Part shown: in pieces, positions 17,602-26,314 of the stretch | Position numbering within the stretch: the first letter of the stretch is position 1 | How the letters are laid out: the number at the start of each line of letters is the position of its first letter | From: Candidatus Gastranaerophilales bacterium | GTDB taxonomy: Bacteria > Cyanobacteriota > Vampirovibrionia > Gastranaerophilales > Gastranaerophilaceae | Assembly (NCBI GenBank): GCA_944326425.1 | Contig: CALVDX010000003.1 | Span: forward strand, 94,983 to 158,982 | DNA: 64,000 bases | Reading direction: 5' to 3' | Position numbers and translations under genes: made by a program | The notes under the pieces: model-generated | Databases searched by the model: none | What the model was told of the DNA's origin: nothing | The model's input: only the letters and a program-made list of their open reading frames with translations

Positions 17602-17949
17602 AGTTCTTCCTTTCTATAACTAACCTTTGTATATAATAATTAGAAATGTAACTAACCTTACTTTTATAAAAACAATATTAGTAAAATAATTGCTAGTAAA
17701 ACAAATAATGTAAAGAAAAATTTACAAAATTATTTTTTTATTTCAGCTTGAATTTGAATGTTGAGCAGATATAATAAGTTATGGTCTCTCAATGTTCTGG
17801 CTTTGAGAGGTTGATAATTAAATAAATCAATTTGGATGCAGCAGGTTTGTAAATAGGGCAGGCGAATGGAGAGCTCTGGGGATCGATGGAGCCGTATAGG
17901 AGATATACCAAGCTGCGCCCGAAAAATTTAAAAATTGATAATTGAATAT
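17602..17949. other. Intergenic region before tRNA-Pro
   Basis: The left third contains the promoter/leader of the 17221-17601 gene, including two ACTAACCTT boxes. A CTCTCA...TGAGAG hairpin lies near 17787-17815. A 12-base segment at 17907-17918 is the exact reverse complement of the tRNA-Pro D-arm region. No supported ORF. Confidence 0.55.
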
Positions 17950-18026
17950 CGGGATGTAGCGCAGCTTGGTAGCGCACCTCGCTTGGGACGAGGGGGTCGC
18001 ACGTTCAAATCGTGTCATCCCGACCA
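17950..18026 (+). tRNA. tRNA-Pro (anticodon TGG)
   Basis: Cloverleaf with acceptor CGGGATG/CATCCCG, D arm GCGCAGCTTGGTAGCGC, an anticodon loop TTGGGAC giving TGG, a T arm around GTTCAAAT, and an encoded 3' CCA. Confidence 0.95.
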
Positions 18027-18030
18027 TTTT

Positions 18031-18057
18031 AAAAGAGAGGGTAGCCCTCTCTTTTTT
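18031..18057 (+). terminator. Terminator after tRNA-Pro
   Basis: AAAAGAGAGGG and CCCTCTCTTTT form an 11-bp stem with a 3-nt loop and a T run, 4 bp after the tRNA. Confidence 0.85.
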
Positions 18058-18090
18058 GTTTATCAATGTAATTTTTAGGAGGAAGGTATT

Positions 18091-18324
18091 ATGGGCAAAA
18101 TTTTTGGTATTTCGGACAATCCTGTTTCTACAATTGGAGGTTCATTAAACCCTGTAACTTATGAAAAGAAGGAGCAGCCGGTAACAATTATTAATAAACA
18201 GATTAACAAGGCTGATAAGTTTGTACCTTCTGAAAAACTGCCCAAATCCAATTCGTTTGTAAAAATGCGTAATGGTGTCGGCAGATTAATGTCGCATTTT
18301 AGTAAGAAATTCATTAAAAAATAA
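18091..18324 (+). CDS. 77-residue basic protein of unknown function
   Basis: MGKIFGISDNPVSTIGGSLN begins a polar protein that ends with the very basic MSHFSKKFIKK. No domain is recognised and there is no signal peptide or membrane segment. A strong AGGAGG lies 9-10 bp before the ATG, which supports translation. Only 34 bp separate it from the tRNA-Pro terminator, so transcription must come from a promoter overlapping the tRNA or from terminator readthrough. It is convergent with eno. Confidence 0.6.
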   Translation: MGKIFGISDNPVSTIGGSLNPVTYEKKEQPVTIINKQINKADKFVPSEKLPKSNSFVKMRNGVGRLMSHFSKKFIKK

Positions 18325-18380
18325 AATCCCGCCGGTATTTTTTCGGTGCGGCGGTCATTTTATTGTAATTACTATAATAC

Positions 18381-18406
18381 AAAAGGCAGGTTTTACCCTG
18401 CCTTTT
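18381..18406. terminator. Bidirectional terminator between the 77-residue gene and eno
   Basis: AAAAGGCAGG and CCTGCCTTTT form a 10-bp stem with a 6-nt loop, with A and T tails suited to both strands. Confidence 0.8.
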
Positions 18407-18448
18407 GGTTTTCGCATTTTCTTAATCCGTAAGAAACCTGCAAGATGC

Positions 18449-19843
<1,395 letters not shown>

Positions 19844-19901
19844 TTAAGAATTGTTTTTGCTCTTGAAATTTTCTGCTGCCAAAATGTTTTGGTTCTGAAA
19901 A

Positions 19902-21143
19902 TTATTCAGCGGAAATGTATCCTCTTAAAGCAGTGTATGCCGCCACATAAGGGGAAGCAAGATAAATAAAACCTTTTGTGTTTCCCATTCTTCCCTGAAA
20001 GTTTCTGTTTTGTGTTGCAAGACAGACTTCGCCGTCACCTAAGATACCGGCGTGAACGCCTACGCACGGTCCGCATCCGGGAGCCATAATTGCGGCGTTA
20101 GCCTCTACAAAAATATCTATTAAGCCTTCTTTTAGGGCCTGCTTAAAGACATCTTTTGATGCAGGAGAGATAATCATCCTTACATCGGGGTGAACCGTTT
20201 TGCCTTTCAATATTTCTGCGGCAACTCTCAAATCTTCGATTCTTCCGTTTGTACAGGTGCCTAAGAATACCTGATTAACTTTCACATCTTTTAATTCTTC
20301 AACCGGCTTTGTATTGTCTACCGTATGCGGGCAGGAAACCGTGTGAGGAACGGAACCTGCGTCAATAACGATTATTCTTTCGTAATTGGCGTCGGGGTCG
20401 GGGAGAATTTGTTTAAACTTGTCCTCCCTTCCTCTTTGTTTTAAAAACTCTTTTGTCTTGTCGTCTGCGACAAATAAACCGCATTTTGCGCCGGCTTCAA
20501 CCGCCATGTTTGCAAGCGTGAACCTTTCTGACATTGACATCTTGTTTATTGTATCGCCGCAAAATTCAAGCGCTTTGTAGGTTGCACCGTCAGCACCAAT
20601 CATACCGATAAGGTGGAGCATCAAATCTTTTGAACAGACGCCGGGCTTGAATGTTCCGTTTACAACGATTTTGAAGGTTGCAGGGACTTTTAACCAGGTT
20701 TTACCCAGAGCCATTGCTACTGCAATATCGGTAGAGCCCATACCTGTTGCAAAAGCGCCCAGCGCGCCGGATGTACATGTGTGTGAATCCGCGCCTACAA
20801 GGACCTCACCGGGGTTAACGTAGGTTTCAATAAGTCTCTGGTGGCAAACTCCCGAACCGACATCCGAGAGGACAGCGCCGTACTCTTTAGAAAATTCTCT
20901 TAGTACCATGTGCGTGTTAGATAGTTCTTTGCGCGGGCTCGGGGATGCGTGATCTATAAAAAGAATTGTCCGCTCGGGGTTGTTGAGTTTTTGTTTGCCT
21001 AGCTTTTTAAACTCCGCAACCGTCAGAGGACCTGTTCCGTCCTGAACTGCGGCTACATCAACCTTTGATATAACGAGTTCTCCCGCCTTAACATCTTTTC
21101 CCGCGTGGTTTGAAATAATTTTTTCTACAAGTGTCTGCCCCAT
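19902..21143 (-). CDS. leuC: 3-isopropylmalate dehydratase large subunit (LeuC/homoaconitase family)
   Basis: Aconitase-superfamily enzyme that isomerises isopropylmalate in leucine synthesis. At 413 residues it is the short LeuC type. Fe-S ligands are visible: Cys in GADSHTCTSGALG, and the pair in MAPGCGPCVG. Other signatures are LFIDHASPSP, FLGTCTNGRIEDLR and RNFQGRMG. No leuD or leuB lies adjacent, so the small subunit must be elsewhere. A homoaconitase or methanogen-type substrate cannot be excluded by sequence alone. GGGGAA lies just before the ATG. Confidence 0.9.
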   Translation of the reverse strand: MGQTLVEKIISNHAGKDVKAGELVISKVDVAAVQDGTGPLTVAEFKKLGKQKLNNPERTILFIDHASPSPRKELSNTHMVLREFSKEYGAVLSDVGSGVCHQRLIETYVNPGEVLVGADSHTCTSGALGAFATGMGSTDIAVAMALGKTWLKVPATFKIVVNGTFKPGVCSKDLMLHLIGMIGADGATYKALEFCGDTINKMSMSERFTLANMAVEAGAKCGLFVADDKTKEFLKQRGREDKFKQILPDPDANYERIIVIDAGSVPHTVSCPHTVDNTKPVEELKDVKVNQVFLGTCTNGRIEDLRVAAEILKGKTVHPDVRMIISPASKDVFKQALKEGLIDIFVEANAAIMAPGCGPCVGVHAGILGDGEVCLATQNRNFQGRMGNTKGFIYLASPYVAAYTALRGYISAE

Positions 21144-21278
21144 AATTTCCCCTTTTTTTTATTTTAGATTATAACACAAAGTACAATTTGCGGAGAGTTA
21201 TTCAATATAGCCAATGACTAAATGTAACAGAATGTTAAGACGAATTTCAAGAAGGCGGAAACGCATCAGCCGCGCGGA

Positions 21279-21354
21279 ATATAATATAATATAATATAAT
21301 ATAATATAATATAATATAATATAATATAATATAATATAATATAATATAATATAA
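21279..21354. repeat. Pentanucleotide microsatellite (ATAAT)n, overlapping TATAAT boxes
   Basis: About 15 perfect tandem copies of ATAAT run without interruption between GC-rich flanks (CCGCGCGGA on the left, CTCGCGC on the right). Every unit junction recreates TATAAT, the sigma-70 -10 consensus. It ends about 80 bp before the start of the 21436 gene. Confidence 0.97.
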
Positions 21355-21366
21355 CTCGCGCAATTA

Positions 21367-21437
21367 ATTGTAATTCCCGGTTTTAATATAAATATAAGAT
21401 TGTTAAGTAGGAAATAAAATGAAAGGGGAATTACAAT
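21367..21437 (+). promoter_or_regulatory. Inverted repeat occluding the start codon of the 21436 gene
   Basis: ATTGTAATTCCC (21367-21378) is the exact complement of GGGAATTACAAT (21426-21437). The second arm contains part of the GGGG ribosome binding site and the AT of the start codon. In the mRNA this 12-bp stem would hide the translation start, with a 47-nt loop. That is a possible thermosensor or trans-regulated switch (inference). Confidence 0.6.
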
Positions 21438-21834
21438 GACAAGATTTACACCATTAATTAAATTGGCAAAACAAGCGCCGTCGTTTTTGAATAACACGGC
21501 AAAAACCGCACAGAAAAAATTTACGCCGACTGCAAATTTGATTAACCAAAGAGTGCTGACAACTGCACCGGATGGTTATAAAATCAGCGCGGCCTTTAAA
21601 GACTTATCAGATACTTTTATCAAACATACTCCTGATGTATCAGGTATTACTAATTCAATAAAACTGGCACCGTCGTTTTTGAATAGTGCGGCAAAAACTG
21701 TAAAGGGCAAATTTACGCCAACTGCAAATTTGATTAATGAAAAAATACTGACAACTGAACCGTATGGTCATAAAATCAGCGCGTCTTTTAAAGAATTGAT
21801 GGCAAATATGAATAAAATGATAAAAGATATTTAA
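21436..21834 (+). CDS. Tandemly duplicated lineage-specific protein
   Basis: 132 residues built from two copies of a unit of about 55 residues. The first runs from APSFLNNTAKTAQKKF through TPTANLINQRVLTT to KISAAFKDL. The second has APSFLNSAAKTVKGKF, TPTANLINEKILTT and KISASFKEL. The protein is basic and helical, with no signal peptide, membrane span or known domain. AAGGGG lies 7-8 bp before the ATG but sits in the 12-bp inverted repeat, and the TATAAT microsatellite lies upstream, so expression may be variable. The gene is 74 bp upstream of the 378-residue gene on the same strand and may share its transcript. Function unknown. Confidence 0.75.
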   Translation: MTRFTPLIKLAKQAPSFLNNTAKTAQKKFTPTANLINQRVLTTAPDGYKISAAFKDLSDTFIKHTPDVSGITNSIKLAPSFLNSAAKTVKGKFTPTANLINEKILTTEPYGHKISASFKELMANMNKMIKDI

Positions 21835-21908
21835 AAATTTTGATGTTGAAAAATAAGGAGGACTTTGCGCCCCCTCCATTCAATTAAAAAAGGGTAAGGA
21901 GTAAACCA

Positions 21909-23045
21909 ATGACACATATTCAGCCAATAGCAAGCAATACTGCAGCGCCAACAATAAAACCGGTATTTACATCAGCGCCGGATAATAAACCCGCGGCGGA
22001 TATTCAGGAAAAGAAAACAAGTAATACCGTAAAAGCGGTTATCGGAACGGCAGGCGCTCTTGCGATTGCGGCAACTATAATCGGCGGAATACGCTATAAA
22101 AAGGGAAAAGACATTGCTAAAGAAGTTAAAGAACTTATGAAAACCTGCAAGATCGGATACTCTGCCCAGCATGTAAAAAATAACTATAATAATAATGAAC
22201 AAATAGCAAAACGGCTTGAAGAGATAAGCAAATTAAAACCCAAAGAACAGTTAAGCGCGTTAAAGCAGCTGGAAACAGATATGAGTAATCTAAACCTGCT
22301 TGCCTACTGGCGGCAAATGGACGGCAAGGGTGTCAGCAAAGTGATGGAAACGGTGCCGGCAGAGGTAAAAAAAGCACTGGATGATAATGATATTCTAAAA
22401 GCAGCGGAATTATACAGACAGCTTGGAGTAAATCTGCCTAAAGGACGGGTTCTCTCTAATAATGGTGCGACTGTTGCGGAAACAATAGAAAATACCTTCG
22501 GCAAAGGGTCAAAAATTAAACCGCATACCTATGATAAAGCGCAGGAATATGATGTAATCACCGTGTATAGAAATCAAGGCGGATACAAGGAGGGTTATGT
22601 AAATTCTAAAAATGAAGTTATCTCCGGTTCTAACGGGGTTATGCTTAAAGATGATGATATCTTATGCCGCAGTTACATGCATGCGGACACAATTAAAGCA
22701 GTAGGCGGAAATAAGAAGGATTTTGCGGTTTTAGAAGGAACTGTCCACGGTTCTAACAGGCGGCAGGTGCAGCTGTATATTAATGGACCTGAAAGAGATA
22801 CTGCCGGTCGCGCTATTCCTTATAAAATCAATATATTGTCTCCGGACGGCAATCTGACTCCCGTACAAAAGGATTTGTTAGAACTTGCCAAAAACCCGGA
22901 AAAATTTGATCGCAGAATTTTTGACAGAATACTGGAAGGTCCTGAAACAGTGCAGGAAATGATAGACGGGGTTACGCACGTAAATACTTATAAGTATCTT
23001 AATTATGATTTATTACTCTCTGCTATCCAATCAATGGTGAAGTAA
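21909..23045 (+). CDS. Lineage-specific single-span protein, 378 residues
   Basis: Not recognised. A Pro/Ala/Thr-rich leader (about 35 residues) is followed by one membrane segment (VKAVIGTAGALAIAATIIGGIRY, about 42-64). A Lys/Glu-rich helical region to about 190 comes next, then a mixed globular C-terminal domain containing YDVITVYRNQGGYKEGYV, SNGVMLKDDDILCRSYMHADTIKAVGG and RRQVQLYINGPERD. The leader-plus-span layout resembles the 2441 and 17221 proteins. AAGGAG lies 7 bp upstream of the ATG. A GC-rich hairpin follows the stop. Confidence 0.72.
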   Translation: MTHIQPIASNTAAPTIKPVFTSAPDNKPAADIQEKKTSNTVKAVIGTAGALAIAATIIGGIRYKKGKDIAKEVKELMKTCKIGYSAQHVKNNYNNNEQIAKRLEEISKLKPKEQLSALKQLETDMSNLNLLAYWRQMDGKGVSKVMETVPAEVKKALDDNDILKAAELYRQLGVNLPKGRVLSNNGATVAETIENTFGKGSKIKPHTYDKAQEYDVITVYRNQGGYKEGYVNSKNEVISGSNGVMLKDDDILCRSYMHADTIKAVGGNKKDFAVLEGTVHGSNRRQVQLYINGPERDTAGRAIPYKINILSPDGNLTPVQKDLLELAKNPEKFDRRIFDRILEGPETVQEMIDGVTHVNTYKYLNYDLLLSAIQSMVK

Positions 23046-23053
23046 GGCAATAA

Positions 23054-23082
23054 TTTAATCGGGGGCTGCACCCCCGATTAAA
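23054..23082 (+). terminator. Hairpin after the 378-residue gene
   Basis: TTTAATCGGGGG and CCCCCGATTAAA form a perfect 12-bp stem with a 5-nt loop directly after the stop codon. The 3' T tract is poor. Confidence 0.65.
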
Positions 23083-23160
23083 ATAAACTCTTTCCCTGCG
23101 CCCTACGGGCGCGGAGGAGAGGGATTTGTCGGGCTAAAGCCCGACCTATTACTACTAAAA

Positions 23161-23320
23161 TGTCATCCCGAACTTGTTTCGGGATCTTACCAGCAAACAA
23201 GTATAATGCCAAGTTGGTAAGATGCTGAAGCGCGAATGAGCAGAGGCTGGAGGGCAAAATGGGAATTTTGCCCGTAATGCCGTTTAACGCGAGTGAGTAA
23301 GAACCAAGTTCAGCATGACA
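23161..23320. repeat. Palindromic intergenic element with inserted module
   Basis: Outer ends TGTCATCCCGAACTT and AAGTTCAGCATGACA are imperfect inverted repeats (13 of 15). Inside, 23230-23303 is a module of about 75 bp beginning GCGCGAATGAGCAGAGGCTG and ending in GCCGTTTAACGCGAGTGAG. It recurs in opposite orientation near 63774-63852 and at the right window edge with different flanks. Confidence 0.75.
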
Positions 23321-23377
23321 AAATAATTTATTATGGACAGAGTGCTCCCGACGGGAGAGGGGAAATTTTTTTAACAA

Positions 23378-23405
23378 AAAGAGGATGGCTATTGCCATCC
23401 TCTTT
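23378..23405 (-). terminator. Terminator of the rpsE-secY operon
   Basis: A perfect 12-bp stem (AAAGAGGATGGC with its complement) and 4-nt loop, followed on the minus strand by TTTTTGTT, immediately after secY. Confidence 0.88.
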
Positions 23406-23421
23406 CTTTATTCCAAATATT

Positions 23422-24756
23422 TTACTGTTTCAGGAACGATTCATAATTCCTTGCAAGGAGGTGTGTTCTTACCTGATTGATTAAGTCAAGAGCAACACCG
23501 ACCATGATGATCAGTGACGTTGCCCCGATACCTTGCAGGGTTGTAATTCCCGTAAAGTAACTGGTTATTGACGGTACAAGCGCGATTATACCAAGCCCCA
23601 GTGCGCCGATAAATGTTGTTTTGGTTAATATTTTATCTAACGCATCTGCGGTTGGTTTCCCGGGCTTAATCCCCGGAATTGATGAACCGTATTTCTTTAA
23701 GTTATTAGCAATTTCTTTTGGCTGCATATTAGGCATGATTGATGCGTAGAAGAAAGTTAAGGCAACAATCAGCGTAAAATACAACGCGTAATAAGTTATA
23801 CCGCTGGGTGAAAAGATTTTGTTTAAGAAAACAACAGTATTTTCAACCCATCCTGCCGGCAAATGCGCCTGCCCGATTAAACTAAGGATAGTTGACGGGA
23901 AAAGCAAAATTGCAACAGCAAAGATAATAGGCATAACCCCGCCCGGATTGAGTTTAAACGGAATAAAAGTGTTTACTCCGCCGTAAACTTTATTACCTAC
24001 CTGACGTTTCGGGTTTACGATAATAACTTTTCTGACCGCTTCCTGCATAATTACAATGAATACCATTGTTGCAAAGAAGATTGCTAAAAGTACGCACAAC
24101 CCGATTTGCAGCATTGAATCGTGCATAACGATTTGTGCCGTTCTCTGGGTGTAAAGCGGAATACCTGAAATAATACCGATAAAGATTATAAGAGAACCAC
24201 CGTTCCCTATACCTTTTTCTGTTATTAATTCGGAAATCCACATTACAAGCGCACTACCTGCCGTTAATGAAAATATCGATGAAATATAAAACATTGTATG
24301 GCTGCTTACCGTGATTGTGTTTTCAAGGTGTGAAAGATACGCCATAAATACAACAGACTGGAACGCTGCAAGAATTACAGCAAAAATTCTCGTATACTGA
24401 GAAAGTTTACGTCTCCCGGCTTCCCCTTCTTCTTTTTGTAATTTTTCCAGCGACGGAATAATTACTGCAAGTAACTGCATAATAATTGAAGAAGTAATAT
24501 AGGGTCCGATACCTAACGCAAAGATAGATACCTTACCAAGCGCACCGCCGGAGAACAAATCAAGGAAACCTATGATGTTGTTCTGGCTTGCGATGTTTGC
24601 AAATACCTCGTTGTTAATACCGAAAATCGGTAAATGAACACCGAACCTGAAAGCAACAAGCATAATAAAAGTAAAGATAATCTTTTCTTTTAAGCCCGAT
24701 GCATTCCACATAGACATCAAGTCTGCTGTCGTCGGTAGTTTTATATTTTGTGCCAT
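23422..24756 (-). CDS. secY: Protein translocase subunit SecY
   Basis: Channel-forming subunit of the SecYEG translocon in the inner membrane. 444 residues with ten predicted membrane segments. Signatures include the plug region GGALGKVSIFALGIGPYITSSIIMQLL, QYTRIFAVILA, KGIGNGGSLIIFIGI, and the cytosolic loop VNPKRQVGNKVYGGVNTFIPFKLNPGGVMP. The start codon overlaps the rplO stop by one base (TAATG). It is the last gene of rpsE-rpmD-rplO-secY. The usual downstream adk, map and infA are absent here. Confidence 0.97.
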   Translation of the reverse strand: MAQNIKLPTTADLMSMWNASGLKEKIIFTFIMLVAFRFGVHLPIFGINNEVFANIASQNNIIGFLDLFSGGALGKVSIFALGIGPYITSSIIMQLLAVIIPSLEKLQKEEGEAGRRKLSQYTRIFAVILAAFQSVVFMAYLSHLENTITVSSHTMFYISSIFSLTAGSALVMWISELITEKGIGNGGSLIIFIGIISGIPLYTQRTAQIVMHDSMLQIGLCVLLAIFFATMVFIVIMQEAVRKVIIVNPKRQVGNKVYGGVNTFIPFKLNPGGVMPIIFAVAILLFPSTILSLIGQAHLPAGWVENTVVFLNKIFSPSGITYYALYFTLIVALTFFYASIMPNMQPKEIANNLKKYGSSIPGIKPGKPTADALDKILTKTTFIGALGLGIIALVPSITSYFTGITTLQGIGATSLIIMVGVALDLINQVRTHLLARNYESFLKQ

Positions 24757-25211
24757 TATACTAACTCAACCTTTCCGCCGGCTTTTTCGATTTTTTCTTT
24801 TGCTTGCGGCGTTACATAATTTGCTTTAACAGTAATTGATTTTGAAAGTTCTCCGTTCCCGATGATTCTTAATGCCTGTGATGACGGGTGAATTCTCTTT
24901 GCATCAATTAAAGTTTCAAGAGAAACTTCTGTAATGCCCCATTGCTCAAGTCTGCCGACGTTAACTGCGGCAGTATTGATTTTGTTAATAATTTCAAAGC
25001 CTTTTAATTTAGGCAAACGTCTGTAAGCCGGCATTTGACCGCCTTCAAAACCTCTTTTGGAAGATCTTCCGGAACGTTGTCCTTCACCGTTGTTACCGCG
25101 GCAGGAGGTTTTACCCATACCTGATGAACGGCCGCGTCCTACGCGTTTGCTTTTTGATGTAGCGCCTGCTGCAGGTGCCAAATCCGTTAATTCTATTCTT
25201 TTATCTGACAT
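24756..25211 (-). CDS. rplO: 50S ribosomal protein L15
   Basis: 151 residues with the Gly/Lys/Arg-rich L15 N-terminus (KRVGRGRSSGMGKTSCRG, then KRGFEGGQMPAYRRLPK). The C-terminal region (SLETLIDAKRIH...IIGNGELSKSITVKANYVT) is also typical. L15 is a late-assembly large-subunit protein. It sits between rpmD and secY as in most spc operons and overlaps secY by one base. Confidence 0.96.
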   Translation of the reverse strand: MSDKRIELTDLAPAAGATSKSKRVGRGRSSGMGKTSCRGNNGEGQRSGRSSKRGFEGGQMPAYRRLPKLKGFEIINKINTAAVNVGRLEQWGITEVSLETLIDAKRIHPSSQALRIIGNGELSKSITVKANYVTPQAKEKIEKAGGKVELV

Positions 25212-25236
25212 AATTTATTCCTCTTTCTGATAATTA

Positions 25237-25428
25237 TTATTCTATTACTTCAACAAGGTGTGATACTTTGTTAATCATACCCTTGATAATAGGAGTATCA
25301 TTTTGTTCAACGATACTGTTTGTTTTCTTCAAGCCTAAAGCTGCTACAACTTTTCTTTGAGCGGGAGAACAGCCAATCAGACTTCTTTTTAATTGAATTT
25401 TTATTTTTTTAGTTTCAGTCTTACTCAT
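25237..25428 (-). CDS. rpmD: 50S ribosomal protein L30
   Basis: 63 residues. [40 protein letters not shown] and [14 protein letters not shown] are the full-length bacterial L30 pattern (about 60 residues). It lies between rpsE and rplO. Most cyanobacteria lack rpmD, so its presence here is a useful taxonomic detail, stated from general knowledge. Confidence 0.94.
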   Translation of the reverse strand: MSKTETKKIKIQLKRSLIGCSPAQRKVVAALGLKKTNSIVEQNDTPIIKGMINKVSHLVEVIE

Positions 25429-25475
25429 TATTATATTCCTTATTATTTCATGTAAATTTGTAAATCAATCAGCTA

Positions 25476-26144
25476 TTAGTTTAATAATTCAGCCATAGTC
25501 AGGCCGCGTTTTTTAGCAACTTCATGGAACGGAGTTAAAGCTTTTAATGCAGCAATTGTTGCATTGGCAGCATTTAACGGAGACTTAGAACCTAAGGATT
25601 TAGAAAGTATGTTTTCAATCCCTGCAAGTTCTAATACTGAACGAACAGCTCCGCCTGCGATAATACCGGTACCTTGTGATGCAGGTCTTAACATAACAGC
25701 GCCTGCGCCTGAACGCCCTGTAATCGGGTGCGGAATAGTTGTTTTGAAAATAGGAACACTAACAAGATTTTTACGTCCGTCTGCAACTGCTTTTTGGATA
25801 GCGATAATAACTTCGGCAGCTTTAGCGCAGCCTACACCTACCTGACCTTTTTGGTTTCCTACGATGACGATTGCACGGAAGCTTAATTTCTTACCGCCCT
25901 TTACAACCTTTGTTACACGGCGGATTTGAACAACTTGTTCTTTCCATTCTGATTGAGGTTGTTCTTCTTTTGATGTTTCAATTTTCTTTTTTCTTGAACG
26001 TTGTTTCTTTGGAGGAAGAACTTCAACATTTTCTTCTGCTGATACTTCTGCTGCAGCAGTTTCGCTTACAGCTTCTGTTTCCGTTTCTGCGGCTGTTTCG
26101 GTTTCTGCAACAGCGCCTGATTCGATTTTTTCTTCTTCAGTCAT
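25476..26144 (-). CDS. rpsE: 30S ribosomal protein S5 with acidic N-terminal extension
   Basis: The core from about residue 65 is canonical S5: [52 protein letters not shown] and [20 protein letters not shown]5 acts in decoding accuracy and mRNA entry. The total of 222 residues exceeds the usual 165 by roughly 60: an Ala/Glu/Thr-rich acidic stretch followed by the basic [14 protein letters not shown] lies 6 bp before the ATG and no better internal start exists, so the extension appears to be translated. First gene of its operon here. Confidence 0.95.
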   Translation of the reverse strand: MTEEEKIESGAVAETETAAETETEAVSETAAAEVSAEENVEVLPPKKQRSRKKKIETSKEEQPQSEWKEQVVQIRRVTKVVKGGKKLSFRAIVIVGNQKGQVGVGCAKAAEVIIAIQKAVADGRKNLVSVPIFKTTIPHPITGRSGAGAVMLRPASQGTGIIAGGAVRSVLELAGIENILSKSLGSKSPLNAANATIAALKALTPFHEVAKKRGLTMAELLN

Positions 26145-26264
26145 TTTTTACCTTTCTTAATTTATTTTACTAACTTATTATTTACGTTATTTGAATACAT
26201 CAAAACATAAGCATTTTTTGCTTTTTGAAAACTATTCAAATGTGGGTTATTTTCTGACAGGATT

Positions 26265-26293
26265 ATATTATTATAAACAAAAATTAAATGCAA
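26265..26293 (-). promoter_or_regulatory. Putative promoter of rpsE-rpmD-rplO-secY
   Basis: On the minus strand TTGCAT (26288-26293), a 17-bp spacer and TAATAT (26265-26270) lie about 120 bp upstream of rpsE. It shares the GCTTGCATTT context with the infA promoter. Confidence 0.5.
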
Positions 26294-26314
26294 GCGGGGT
26301 AAATTTGACTATGA

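Larger units (their letters stand above)
23046..23421. other. 376-bp repeat-rich convergent intergenic region
   Basis: Between the 378-residue gene and secY. Left to right it holds the 23054 hairpin, GC-rich palindromes (GCCCTACGGGC and GTCGGGCTAAAGCCCGAC), the palindromic element at 23161-23320 with an inserted module, and the secY terminator. No ORF is supported. Confidence 0.7.

Noticed and set aside
21198..21497. A 99-codon minus-strand ORF across the ATAAT array
   Set aside because: Its open frame is produced by the pentanucleotide repeat (IILYYIILYY-type translation) and it overlaps the start of a real gene.
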